Positions 6,936 through 13,910 of a DNA stretch of 30,398 nt are shown here, piece after piece. This stretch comes from a virus. Position numbers and translations under genes: made by a program. The DNA is taken from positions 1 through 30,398 of IMG/VR virus record IMGVR_UViG_3300017759_000037, one strand, 5' to 3'. Every line of letters starts with the position of its first letter. The stretch's first letter is position 1. The notes under the pieces are model-generated. The model ran no database searches and had not been told where the DNA came from. It saw only the letters and a list, made by a program, of their open reading frames with translations.

Positions 6936-8141
6936 TCATTGTATATAATATTTACCCCTATTGGGATTCTGTAGCTGGTAGCTTACTGCATATCTAATTG
7001 CGTCAATAAGATGGTTATGTTTATCTATTGGTGTGTTAGATTTCTTCTCAAGCCAACTATAGTTGTTTAGTTCTTTGATTAAGTTTATGCTTTGTTCATC
7101 TACTATTAAATCATAGTCTTGTAATAATGATATTCCATAAGTTATAGAACCAGCTCCTTTTATTGAAGAAACTATATTACACCCTTTTTGTTTTAATTCA
7201 TAGATCAGTCTTTTTTCTGCTGCATCTCCAATTATTAAATTGTCTGTAGCGTGTTTCATATTTAAACGTGCTATTTCTGTTGTTGTTAAACCATTTAAGT
7301 AAAAACATTCTTTTAGATAAATAATCTTTCTTGTTGTATCTATATTAGTTTCTACTAATGTGTTAGGGTCATTAAATCCAAAGTCTTGACCAAATACACT
7401 AACGCCTACTTTTTTAAATTCTCCTATTGACCAGTTAGTTAATATAACACCTTCAGCTTTGTTAAGCCACCCTCCAAGCATTTGATGTTTATATTTTTCT
7501 GGTCTACGTTGTTTAATGTTCTCTATTTGGTTTATATAACTTTCTGATAGGTTCTTTAAGTTATCTAAATAGGTAGTGTGTATGTAAGTGATATTATCTT
7601 TTGATTCATTTGTGCCTTCTTGTATTCCTTTATCTTCAAAGAATCTTTTATATATCCAATGTTCTTTAGTTGTAGGATTTAGTATTAGTATCACTCTATT
7701 ATGTTTGCCTTGTTGTCTTACTGATAAATCTATTTTGTCAAATGTATCTTCATTAGTAAGTTCTTCTGCTTCGTCTAATACAAAGGTTGTAACCCCTTGT
7801 AATGACTTTAGATTAGCTGTTTGATCTCCACTTGATGTTTTGATACCCTTAAAGATTATCTTGCTCCCAGAACGCTTATTTCTTATTTCATCTTTTGTGA
7901 TATAAAAGTCATCAAAGATTTTAAGCAATTCAAGTTTTTCAATAAATTCAGGAATAATAGAAATATAAGTAGAAGATAAAGTGTAACGAGTAAACAGTAT
8001 AGTATGTCCAGCTTCATAAGTTAAAAGAACTAATAAGAGGTTTATGGAGAATGATTTACCAGACCCACGTCCTCCAGTTACAATAAAGTACCTCCCGTCT
8101 GATTCAGCAATAGGAGCATACTTTTTATTTATTTCAATCAC
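6936..8141 (-). CDS. terL: terminase large subunit
   Basis: This is the ATP-driven motor and nuclease that packages DNA into the prohead. The N-terminal ATPase has Walker A GGRGSGKS at residues 23-30 and Walker B FVLDEAEE at 120-127. The C-terminal RNase H-like nuclease has GQDFGFNDP (Asp253), GDAAEK (Asp306) and HLIDAIRYA (Asp380), the three acidic metal ligands. At 401 residues it has the usual length of the PBSX/Terminase_3 group. It overlaps the small subunit gene as ATGA (8138-8141). It probably cuts by the headful or a cos mechanism that cannot be told from this sequence alone. One of the surest calls in the window. Confidence 0.95.
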   Translation of the reverse strand: MIEINKKYAPIAESDGRYFIVTGGRGSGKSFSINLLLVLLTYEAGHTILFTRYTLSSTYISIIPEFIEKLELLKIFDDFYITKDEIRNKRSGSKIIFKGIKTSSGDQTANLKSLQGVTTFVLDEAEELTNEDTFDKIDLSVRQQGKHNRVILILNPTTKEHWIYKRFFEDKGIQEGTNESKDNITYIHTTYLDNLKNLSESYINQIENIKQRRPEKYKHQMLGGWLNKAEGVILTNWSIGEFKKVGVSVFGQDFGFNDPNTLVETNIDTTRKIIYLKECFYLNGLTTTEIARLNMKHATDNLIIGDAAEKRLIYELKQKGCNIVSSIKGAGSITYGISLLQDYDLIVDEQSINLIKELNNYSWLEKKSNTPIDKHNHLIDAIRYAVSYQLQNPNRGKYYIQ

Positions 8142-8410
8142 TTAAATTTGATTAGGTCTCTAAAGTTTACATTAAAGCCATCACTTGAAGATATGTCTAC
8201 AGATTCTTTAGGTTTGCCATATCTATAACCGAAATATAGATTCATAGCTCTACTGTCTCCTTTTAGTATTTGTTTACCTAAAGTTTTAATTACTTCATCA
8301 TTATCTATTAAGGCATCAAGTTTTTCAATCAGCTTTAGTTCGTCTGCTTTTTTAGGTCTCCCTGCAAAGCCTTTTGTCGAATGTCCTCCATTGTTTTTTC
8401 TATTATCCAC
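8138..8410 (-). CDS. terS: putative terminase small subunit, GTG start, 90 aa
   Basis: The position directly before and overlapping the large subunit, the basic N-terminus (NNGGHSTKGFAGRPKKADELKLIEKL) and the small size fit a DNA-recognising terminase small subunit. The segment YFGYRYGKPKESVDI near residues 59-73 is one I recall from small terminases of this phage type. The start is GTG: the codon at 8408-8410 is the only usual start codon, since no ATG lies before the conserved part and an in-frame TAA is found eight codons upstream. A late promoter motif lies 36 bases upstream (8447-8474). The GTG is part of a perfect DnaA box on the other strand. Confidence 0.7.
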   Translation of the reverse strand: MDNRKNNGGHSTKGFAGRPKKADELKLIEKLDALIDNDEVIKTLGKQILKGDSRAMNLYFGYRYGKPKESVDISSSDGFNVNFRDLIKFK

Positions 8411-8411
8411 A
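8403..8411 (+). other. perfect DnaA box (TTATCCACA) next to an AT-only stretch
   Basis: The plus strand reads TTATCCACA, the consensus DnaA box, directly beside about 40 bases made almost only of A and T (8411-8452). The phage encodes a DnaA domain-IV-like protein at 9676-10206. A replication origin is possible, but one box in an AT-rich genome can arise by chance, and the bases also encode the GTG GAT AA start of the gene. Confidence 0.35.
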
Positions 8412-8446
8412 ATTAATAAAATATTAATTAATTAATTTTATATATC

Positions 8447-8474
8447 TATATAACGTAATTTTTAACTTATTTTA
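8447..8474 (-). promoter_or_regulatory. late promoter motif copy 2 (TAAAA-N13-ACGTTATATA), terminase
   Basis: TAAAA (8470-8474) and ACGTTATATA (8447-8456) on the minus strand with the invariant 13-base spacing. It overlaps the last bases of the methyltransferase gene and lies 36 bases before the GTG of the small terminase subunit, the only copy with a normal-length leader. Confidence 0.65.
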
Positions 8475-9158
8475 AAATAATCTTTTTTGTGCCTTATGTT
8501 GTTCTATTCTTTTTAGTGCAGCTTCATAGTAATCTTTGTCTATTTCATAACCAGTAAAATTAAAATCTAAATTATGACAGGCAATAGCTGTAGTTGCACT
8601 TCCTAAATAAATATCTAATACATTTAAATTTTTTGGAAAACATTTCAAAATATCTGATACCATTTGTAATGGAAATGCCCTTTTGTGCTTATTTTTTGTT
8701 CCTTCAGGTTTCCAATAATTTACATCACTTATATTAATATTGTTTTTAAATTTAGTTTTTTTGTTTTTTGTTAACCAATATATTCTTTCTGTAAATGGAT
8801 AAAATCTAATTTTATCAAAATTCTGACTTCTATTTACCCAAACTATTTCTTGTTTGATTTTCCATTTACTTTTAAATAACCATTCATAAGGAGATATTTG
8901 AAAACCATCTTTTATTCTATTTTTATGATTATAAAAAACACTTCCATCATCTTTTATAATTCTATATAATTCATTTAATACTTGTATTTGTTTTTTTTGA
9001 TAATCACTTTCTTTATAATCGTCCTTGTAAGGATTAAAATAATTATTCCCTGTATGATGTTTATTTCCTAAATTATATGGAGGACTCGTAATGCAAATGT
9101 CAAAAGCATTATTTGGGGTTTTTTTCATAGCCTCTAAACAATCTTGATTGTATATCAT
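8472..9158 (-). CDS. DNA methyltransferase (N6-adenine or N4-cytosine type)
   Basis: The catalytic motif TSPPYNLG at residues 24-31 identifies an amino-group DNA methyltransferase (DPPY-type motif IV near the N-terminus). The S-adenosylmethionine-binding region comes at the C-terminus, LDIYLGSATTAIA at 181-193, followed by FTGYEIDKDYYEAALKRI, so the order is the beta class (as in MboIIM- and RsrIM-like enzymes). The usual DPFxGSGTT is changed to DIYLGSATT, with the Pro and one Gly lost. At 228 residues it is short but complete. It overlaps the upstream gene as ATGA (9155-9158). It probably protects phage DNA from host restriction; the target site is unknown. Confidence 0.85.
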   Translation of the reverse strand: MIYNQDCLEAMKKTPNNAFDICITSPPYNLGNKHHTGNNYFNPYKDDYKESDYQKKQIQVLNELYRIIKDDGSVFYNHKNRIKDGFQISPYEWLFKSKWKIKQEIVWVNRSQNFDKIRFYPFTERIYWLTKNKKTKFKNNINISDVNYWKPEGTKNKHKRAFPLQMVSDILKCFPKNLNVLDIYLGSATTAIACHNLDFNFTGYEIDKDYYEAALKRIEQHKAQKRLF

Positions 9159-9490
9159 TCTGTTCCTGATATTATGTCTTTTTTTGGTCTGTCTTGTAGT
9201 AAGCTAAAGCCTAATAATAAATAGTTAATAGCATCTGCATATCTTGTTTCTAATGGTTCTGCTTGATGCATAGTAGGGTCTCCTGCGTGTGCAAGTATTG
9301 ATTGTATGTGTTTATTAAAAAATACTGCCCATACTTCCATTGGTTCTATGCCTATAAACTTTGCAGAACATTTAAAGTTGTGTAGTATATCTAAATTTTT
9401 TTGTGTGTATTCAGGTTGTTTAACATCCATTATTTGTTGACAGATGTCTAATAGATATTTTTTTGTTTCTTCAAATTCTTGTTTAGTCAT
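9155..9490 (-). CDS. all-helical phage protein, DUF1599/Nmad-like pattern, 111 aa
   Basis: The sequence has KQPEYTQKNLDILHNFKCSAKFIGIEPMEVWAVFF early, then HIQSILAHAGD and TRYADAINYLLLGFSLL near residues 82-97. The combination of an early LHNF segment, a Lys-His helix and a late DAINYLLL helix is one I recall for phage proteins of the DUF1599 / nucleotide-modification-associated kind, related to all-helical nucleotide pyrophosphohydrolases. If so, it may act on deoxynucleotides. It overlaps both neighbours (ATGA with the methyltransferase). The family link is from memory and not tested. Confidence 0.5.
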   Translation of the reverse strand: MTKQEFEETKKYLLDICQQIMDVKQPEYTQKNLDILHNFKCSAKFIGIEPMEVWAVFFNKHIQSILAHAGDPTMHQAEPLETRYADAINYLLLGFSLLQDRPKKDIISGTE

Positions 9491-9689
9491 AATTTTGTAT
9501 TGCTTTTTTTATGTATTCGTATATATCTAATTGATTAATAGCATTGTTAAATTGTAATTCTACTATTTCAAATTCAATGTCATTATCTTTTTCAATGTCA
9601 TCTTCTAATTCTTTTATCAATCTTTTTTGTTCCCAGATTTTAGATTGAACTTTTAATAAGGATTGTTCTTTTAGTTTATTCCCCTGCAT
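9483..9689 (-). CDS. small coiled-coil protein, 68 aa
   Basis: A single long charged helix pattern: SLLKVQSKIWEQKRLIKELE, then a highly acidic middle (DDIEKDNDIEFEIVELQ) and a short C-terminal helix. Heptad-like spacing of Leu and Ile suggests a coiled coil. It overlaps the upstream DnaA domain-IV gene by 14 bases and the downstream gene by 8, so it is clearly part of the same operon. No family recognised and no catalytic residues. It could be an adaptor for the replication proteins next to it. Confidence 0.55.
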   Translation of the reverse strand: MQGNKLKEQSLLKVQSKIWEQKRLIKELEDDIEKDNDIEFEIVELQFNNAINQLDIYEYIKKAIQNYD

Positions 9690-10206
9690 AAGCTGTTGTG
9701 CTATCTCTATACTGCCATTCCCACCCCTTAATCATTAATTCCATTCTTGTAATAAATTCTCCTTCTCTTGCTTTTGGAACTTGATTTATTAAATCTATTA
9801 TTTTAGATTCATTTGGTTTTGTATTTAGTCTTTCTATTTCTGCTTCAAGTTCTTTACATTTAAGTTCTAAATAAGTTTCCCTGTTTATTCCTTTTATATT
9901 CATAGAAGTTTTTAGAATAATCATTTCTTCTATTTCTTGTATTCTTTTATTTGTAGACTTATATAGTTCATAGTTTTTTAATGACCATATAATAGTTGCG
10001 TGGTTTATACTTGAAGCACTATCTTCAAAGTATCTTGACATTTCAGTCAATCCCATATCTAATTTGTTTTTTAATATGTAGAAGAATAACGATCTCATTT
10101 CTACTACTTCTCTTTTTCTTGATCTTTCAAATATATTAATACCTGATAGCTCTATTACTTTTTCTGCTATCTCGTTTTGAACAAACCATTTGTTTTCTTT
10201 AATCAT
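9676..10206 (-). CDS. DnaA domain-IV-like DNA-binding protein, 176 aa
   Basis: Residues about 29-80 resemble the C-terminal DNA-binding domain of DnaA: RKREVVEMRSLFFYILKNKL, then LTEMSRYF and SSINHATIIWSLKNYE, which matches the position of the DnaA signature (…HTTVLHA…). The AAA+ domain of DnaA is absent; the rest is a coiled coil (about 112-131, LELKCKELEAEIERL) and a C-terminal tail. It could bind DnaA boxes as an origin-recognition or host-DnaA-competing protein. A perfect DnaA box lies at 8403-8411. It overlaps both neighbours in the replication operon. The domain is a good visual match; the role is inferred. Confidence 0.65.
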   Translation of the reverse strand: MIKENKWFVQNEIAEKVIELSGINIFERSRKREVVEMRSLFFYILKNKLDMGLTEMSRYFEDSASSINHATIIWSLKNYELYKSTNKRIQEIEEMIILKTSMNIKGINRETYLELKCKELEAEIERLNTKPNESKIIDLINQVPKAREGEFITRMELMIKGWEWQYRDSTTAYAGE

Positions 10207-10912
10207 TTCTTAATTTTAATAGGTTATAACATTCTGCGTATTTCTGTCTTGCCTTACCTTTGTATTCTTGTTTAAATAATTCGTATAGTCTTTTAGTGTA
10301 TTGATATTTACTTTTGCAATCTTGAAAATATTTTTCTGCAAACTTTTTACCTTTACCTTTAAAGTAGTTTACGTTGTCTGCTGTATCTCCTACTATCATT
10401 TGTTCATAAAAGTTGTATAATGCTTCCTGTTCACTTATGTCTAATACCTTTCTTGTTTTATAGTGATAATTATACATTAAGCAAGGGAATTGTTTATAGT
10501 CCTTGTCAATGCTTACAATCATTACATTATCCCTTCCAAATTCATTTGATAGTGTTTGCCAGTATTTAGCTACAAGATCATCAGTTTCTAATCCATATAC
10601 AAATTTACTGTCGTATGTATCTTTAACGTATTGATGCATATCGTGTAGTAATGGAGGTAACTCTTGTTTTTTTCTGTTTGCTTTATATACTGGTGTTAGT
10701 ATTTTTCTAAAGTTTCCTTTGCTTCCATTAAATGTAATCACTTTGTCTATTTCGTATTGTTCTTCAAGATCATTTACAATCTTCATAAACTGTTCATCAA
10801 ACTTTACAATAGAATCTTCTATGTCTCTATAGTAAGGGTCTTGGTTTTCTTCATCTCTTGTTCTGTAACAACTTGCGAAGATTAAGCTGTCTGCATCTAT
10901 TAACAATATCAT
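10199..10912 (-). CDS. 5'-3' exonuclease, FEN/PIN superfamily, 237 aa
   Basis: The acidic metal ligands of flap endonucleases and T5/T7-type exonucleases are all present: LIDADSL (Asp6, Asp8), ETDDLV (Glu109, Asp111, Asp112), SIDKDYKQ (Asp136, Asp138) and GDTADNV (Asp176, Asp179), the last followed by a helix-hairpin-helix-like KGKGKKFAEKYF. The clamp segment YKANRK is at 76-81. The enzyme removes primers or degrades DNA ends in replication and recombination. It is the first gene after a host-like promoter (10917-10946) whose downstream box ends 4 bases before its ATG. Confidence 0.85.
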   Translation of the reverse strand: MILLIDADSLIFASCYRTRDEENQDPYYRDIEDSIVKFDEQFMKIVNDLEEQYEIDKVITFNGSKGNFRKILTPVYKANRKKQELPPLLHDMHQYVKDTYDSKFVYGLETDDLVAKYWQTLSNEFGRDNVMIVSIDKDYKQFPCLMYNYHYKTRKVLDISEQEALYNFYEQMIVGDTADNVNYFKGKGKKFAEKYFQDCKSKYQYTKRLYELFKQEYKGKARQKYAECYNLLKLRND

Positions 10913-10916
10913 TTAA

Positions 10917-10946
10917 TAAAAATACTTAATTAAACGATATAAACAA
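10917..10946 (-). promoter_or_regulatory. host-like promoter before the exonuclease gene
   Basis: Minus-strand TTG (10944-10946, in TTTTG) is followed after exactly 19 bases by TATTTTTA (10917-10924), close to the Bacteroidota pattern TTG-N19-TAnnTTTG. The upstream box lies in a 17-base sequence shared exactly with the promoter at 6573-6616. The downstream box ends 4 bases before the ATG, so the transcript would have almost no leader. Confidence 0.5.
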
Positions 10947-10951
10947 AATAT

Positions 10952-11383
10952 TTAATAAGGTTCGTTAAGATTAATTCTTGTGGCTTGATTTTCCTTGAGT
11001 AAGTAAACAGGTTTGAGTAATCTTTTTTTAGTCCATAATGTAGTATCTGGACAGTACATATCTACTGTTTCTGGAAGTTCTAATGCATTTAACCAGTATA
11101 GATAATTACCTTTAGGGTCATTAACGAAATATAGCTTGACCACTTTTTTATCCATTTTCATTAATGCATCATATTTATATTTTTCTAACATTTTTTCTTC
11201 ATAGTATTTGTTTCTAAATTTCATTTCTATAACACAAGGATTTCCATTTTTCGTGAATCCACAAGCGTCATAATGCTTAAAACCATCTCCAGTCCATTCT
11301 AAATCCCAGCCATCCATATTTAAAAAAGCAACTAATACTTTTTCAAATTTTTTTATTGTTTCAATCCCCATTGTTCCAAACAA
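10952..11383 (-). CDS. PD-(D/E)XK nuclease-like protein, 143 aa
   Basis: The likely active site is HYDA (Asp39), 13 residues, then IEMK (Glu53, Lys55), the order and spacing of PD-(D/E)XK nucleases such as Holliday-junction resolvases and VRR-like enzymes. The sequence between has a turn (FTKNGNPC) as usual. A later segment (FVNDPKGNYLYWLNAL) is beta-rich. Two starts are possible, ATG at 11383 and at 11371; the second (MGIETIKKFEK) reduces the overlap with the upstream gene from 23 to 11 bases and is my preference. Next to exonuclease and DNA-binding genes, a role in recombination or replication-fork processing is likely. Confidence 0.6.
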   Translation of the reverse strand: MFGTMGIETIKKFEKVLVAFLNMDGWDLEWTGDGFKHYDACGFTKNGNPCVIEMKFRNKYYEEKMLEKYKYDALMKMDKKVVKLYFVNDPKGNYLYWLNALELPETVDMYCPDTTLWTKKRLLKPVYLLKENQATRINLNEPY

Positions 11384-11570
11384 TATTTAATTCTTGAATC
11401 CATTTGTTAATTTGCTTGGGATTACAGGTGCAGGGATTTGGTAGGTTATGTCCGTATATTTTCCTGTGCAGGTTACAAACCATTTCAAATTCTTCACGAC
11501 TAATGGTTGATTTTTTTGAAAGCCTAAATTTTTCCCAGTCTTTGAAATCATATTTATTAAATTTTACCAT
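11361..11570 (-). CDS. small basic protein with CxC motif, 69 aa
   Basis: The sequence VCNLHRKIYGHNLPNPCTCNP (one fewer residues shown where needed) has Cys at 32, 48 and 50 with His at 34 and 41, a possible single metal site. After it comes KQINKWIQELNIVW, a helix. I recall similar short proteins next to nucleases in marine phage genomes. It overlaps its downstream neighbour by 11 or 23 bases and the upstream 52-residue gene by 7. Function unknown; binding of nucleic acid is possible. Confidence 0.5.
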   Translation of the reverse strand: MVKFNKYDFKDWEKFRLSKKSTISREEFEMVCNLHRKIYGHNLPNPCTCNPKQINKWIQELNIVWNNGD

Positions 11571-11722
11571 CTTTTTATTTTTATCTTATTTAAAGAATCA
11601 CGTCTTTCATTACATCCACAATCTTCTTTACCTAATTTCTTTGCAATGTATTTAGCTATGCGTTTGCCTTGACCTATAGTTATTATGCTTATTATTTTTT
11701 CTAATAAATCTCCTAATTTCAT
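11564..11722 (-). CDS. small basic protein with CGC motif, 52 aa
   Basis: The frame from ATG at 11722 to TAA at 11564 encodes MKLGDLLEKIISIITIGQGK, then AKKLGKEDCGCNERRDSLNK. The DCGC-(N/D)-(E/K)R-x5-L-N-K ending is a pattern I recall in small proteins of marine Flavobacteriia phages. The start overlaps the stop of the PD-(D/E)XK gene as ATGA (11719-11722), which supports its reality. The N-terminal amphipathic helix could touch the membrane. Function unknown. Confidence 0.55.
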   Translation of the reverse strand: MKLGDLLEKIISIITIGQGKRIAKYIAKKLGKEDCGCNERRDSLNKIKIKRW

Positions 11723-12225
11723 AATAATTCTTGTATGTCAGTTAATAAATCGTTTCTTATTTCATAAGTATCAGTTTTCATTTTAAAAGACGTATCGTTA
11801 CTTCTTTTTCTTATTGTACCTTTCTTATAAAATATTGCGTTCTTAAATAAATCTGTTTTTGTAATCCATCCACATATATTAAGGTTATTTGTTTTTTTAT
11901 TTAAGCTGTTAAATATATATATATCACAATCATAAGTTTCTTGAAAGGCTATAAAATTATGTACAAAATAATCTTTAACATCTACTGTCCTTCCCATAGT
12001 TTTTACATCAATTTTGTTTGTGCGATGTATGAAATCATAGCCACCATCAAAACCATTTTCAAACGTATGCTTTTTCTTAAATATTTTTTTAGTTAATACT
12101 TCTCCAATCAAACCTACAAACTGTTCTTCTTTATTTCCATTAGCAGAATGTCTGTTACCCATATTATTATTTTTCAAATAATTCCAACATTTTAATTTAA
12201 GTTGTTTAGGAATTTCTATTGTCAT
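11719..12225 (-). CDS. PD-(D/E)XK endonuclease-like protein, 168 aa
   Basis: The core is GLIGEVLTKKIF (Glu42), then GGYDFIHRTNKIDVKTMGR, giving Asp64 and the pair Asp73 and Lys75 (IDVKT). This is the layout of PD-(D/E)XK nucleases that resemble restriction or very-short-patch enzymes. The C-terminal half (CDIYIFNSLNKK…CGWITKTDLFK) has the strands often seen after such a core. It may degrade host DNA, or act in recombination, and it lies in the operon with the sigma factor and ATPase (ATGA overlap at 12222-12225). Its partner could be the methyltransferase at 8472, but they are not adjacent. Confidence 0.65.
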   Translation of the reverse strand: MTIEIPKQLKLKCWNYLKNNNMGNRHSANGNKEEQFVGLIGEVLTKKIFKKKHTFENGFDGGYDFIHRTNKIDVKTMGRTVDVKDYFVHNFIAFQETYDCDIYIFNSLNKKTNNLNICGWITKTDLFKNAIFYKKGTIRKRSNDTSFKMKTDTYEIRNDLLTDIQELL

Positions 12226-12701
12226 AATAATTTTTTTAGTTTCTCTTTTACTTTCTTATAAGTATTATAAAGTGAGTAGTAAGGTATGCCTGACTTTCTT
12301 GAAAGCTGCGCAATACTTTCGCCACCTTCTATGATCTCAAATATCTTTTTATCATACCAATACATATTGTTTAGTTCATTTTGTATTGAAGCATAGACTT
12401 CTTCATAATTAGCTGCATCAAAGTCTGCTAAAAAATCCCTCATATTGTCTATAGATAACGTATTGACTTTAGCCTCTTTGCGTTTTAAATCAAGGAACAA
12501 AGATTTTAATGTTTTAAAAATATAGTAATAATTATAGTCATCTCCAAAATCAATATCTAATCCTTTGTTTATTCTTTTTTGAATTTTGATGTACATTTCT
12601 TGTGTAATATCTTCTGCTGTTTCTTTGTTACAGCCAAAGGAGCAAACAATGTCAATCCATACTTGATGCTTTTTATAGATGTCCGATAAGTAGTTTTTCA
12701 T
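12222..12701 (-). CDS. phage sigma-70-family (ECF-like) RNA polymerase sigma factor, 159 aa
   Basis: Region 2 is visible at about residues 27-75: ETAEDITQEMYIKIQKRI, then FKTLKSLFLDLKRKE, as in ECF-type sigma factors (the A-x-D-x-x-Q-E motif). Region 4 is at about 115-157: YDKKIFEIIEGGESIAQLSRKSGIPYYSL and a recognition helix NTYKKVKEKL. Region 3 is absent, as in ECF factors. It would direct host RNA polymerase to phage promoters. The five ACGTTATATA motifs in front of virion genes are the obvious candidate targets; this is inference. The gene starts 4 bases after the ATPase gene and overlaps the next (ATGA). Confidence 0.8.
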   Translation of the reverse strand: MKNYLSDIYKKHQVWIDIVCSFGCNKETAEDITQEMYIKIQKRINKGLDIDFGDDYNYYYIFKTLKSLFLDLKRKEAKVNTLSIDNMRDFLADFDAANYEEVYASIQNELNNMYWYDKKIFEIIEGGESIAQLSRKSGIPYYSLYNTYKKVKEKLKKLL

Positions 12702-12704
12702 AAT

Positions 12705-13547
12705 TTAGTTTTCCAAAGGGTCATATAAATCCCCAATGATTTCAGGTAGTTCCATTTCATTTACCTTAAAACTAAATGTCTCAAACGCATAACCTCTGCT
12801 TCTTTTGCATTTAACTGTTATCCATTCTTTATTAACTGTGTTTGCTTCTAATTGTATTTGTAGTTCTGCTTTTTTTTCTAAAAAACTTCCAAGATGACCT
12901 GTAGGTTTATCACTTCCAAAGTTAGAATGTATCACGCACATAATATGTATGTTATATTTAGATGACCATTCCATAAGTCTTTGAACACAAGCATTAGATT
13001 CTTCAATGTTATTAACGTCTGCACATAAGTCTGCAATACCATCTACAATAAGTAAACCAGCATTTTTAGCTTTATGTTCTAAACAATAATCTATAAATTC
13101 TATTCTGTCTTTATAACCAATAGTTCTTAAACCATAAGTTAAGTAGTCGTCTGATGTTCCTGCCATTTCAGCAATTCTTTTAAATACTCTTTGACAATGC
13201 CACCGACCTTGTTCTGTATCTATGTGTATTAACTCTTTGCCTTGTCTATGTCCTTTTAAATTACCTCCGAAATGATTTTGGTCTGATAAGTAAACTGATG
13301 CAAGTAATGATATAAAGAATGTCTTTTTAGTCTTTGGAGGAGCTTGTATAAAACTAAAGTTCCCATAAGTTCCTAAAGGTATTGGTAAAAGCATATCTTT
13401 ATTTCTTCCTTTTATTAATGTTTCTCCAAAAGACAATGCTACTGGAGGATATTCTAATTTTTCATTTACATCTATTGTACAATCTTCTTCTATTGATTGC
13501 ATTGCAAGATATTGTACTGTTTGTTGTTCGTCTAGTCTTAATTGCAT
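12705..13547 (-). CDS. RepA-like (AAA_25-type) hexameric ATPase/helicase, 280 aa
   Basis: A RecA-fold ATPase resembling plasmid RepA and phage replicative helicases. Walker A is unusual: IQAPPKTKKTFF at 67-78 keeps the Lys75-Thr76 pair, while the glycines of GxxxxGK(S/T) are replaced (AxxxxKKT). HIDTEQ (109-112) gives the catalytic Glu region and LLIVDG (165-170) Walker B with Asp169. The later segment MCVIHSNFGSDKPTGHLGS fits sensor and motif 3 positions. It probably unwinds or loads at the origin. It sits just after a terminator (13562-13592), so its promoter must lie in the short gap or transcription must read through. Confidence 0.75.
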   Translation of the reverse strand: MQLRLDEQQTVQYLAMQSIEEDCTIDVNEKLEYPPVALSFGETLIKGRNKDMLLPIPLGTYGNFSFIQAPPKTKKTFFISLLASVYLSDQNHFGGNLKGHRQGKELIHIDTEQGRWHCQRVFKRIAEMAGTSDDYLTYGLRTIGYKDRIEFIDYCLEHKAKNAGLLIVDGIADLCADVNNIEESNACVQRLMEWSSKYNIHIMCVIHSNFGSDKPTGHLGSFLEKKAELQIQLEANTVNKEWITVKCKRSRGYAFETFSFKVNEMELPEIIGDLYDPLEN

Positions 13548-13561
13548 TTATATAAATATAT

Positions 13562-13592
13562 AAAAAAAAGGGGTCGTTTAAAACCCCTTCAA
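13562..13592 (-). terminator. intrinsic terminator after the SSB gene
   Basis: Minus-strand AAGGGGT and ACCCCTT (13568-13574 with 13583-13589) form a 7-pair stem with an 8-base loop, followed by eight T. It lies between the SSB stop (13617) and the ATPase start (13547), so it controls the amount of transcription entering the ATPase and sigma factor genes. Confidence 0.75.
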
Positions 13593-13616
13593 AAAAATAA
13601 ATTTTATTTTGTTTTC

Positions 13617-13910
13617 TTAAAATGGTAAATCATTAGATACTGGAGCTGTAGTATTCTCTTGTTCTCTTTCAGCTAACTTAATAATGTCGTTAGTCCATAC
13701 TACTTTACCGTTACCAAGATAGTTTCTTTGTACTTTGGCATCTCTTTCTTCTTTTGTTTGAGAATCCATTAAAGCTACGTTGTTTCCGTATCTTGTATCG
13801 TCATTTACTGAAATAGTTAAGTTATAATAAACTGCACCATCTTTACCTTTGATAAATTTTTCTTTAGGTAATTTATCGACCCTAATACTCGCATTGATAA
13901 TTGCACTCAT
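13617..13910 (-). CDS. ssb: single-stranded DNA-binding protein, 97 aa
   Basis: An OB-fold-sized protein with strands INASIRVDKL, VYYNLTISVND and YLGNGKVVWTN, and a disordered tail ending SNDLPF, the acidic-Pro-Phe tip by which SSBs contact replication partners. At 97 residues it is shorter than bacterial SSBs (about 150-180), as in some phages. It would cover single strands during replication and recombination. It is preceded by the possible annealing protein gene and the 57-residue gene and followed by a terminator. The tail tip is the strongest evidence. Confidence 0.65.
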   Translation of the reverse strand: MSAIINASIRVDKLPKEKFIKGKDGAVYYNLTISVNDDTRYGNNVALMDSQTKEERDAKVQRNYLGNGKVVWTNDIIKLAEREQENTTAPVSNDLPF

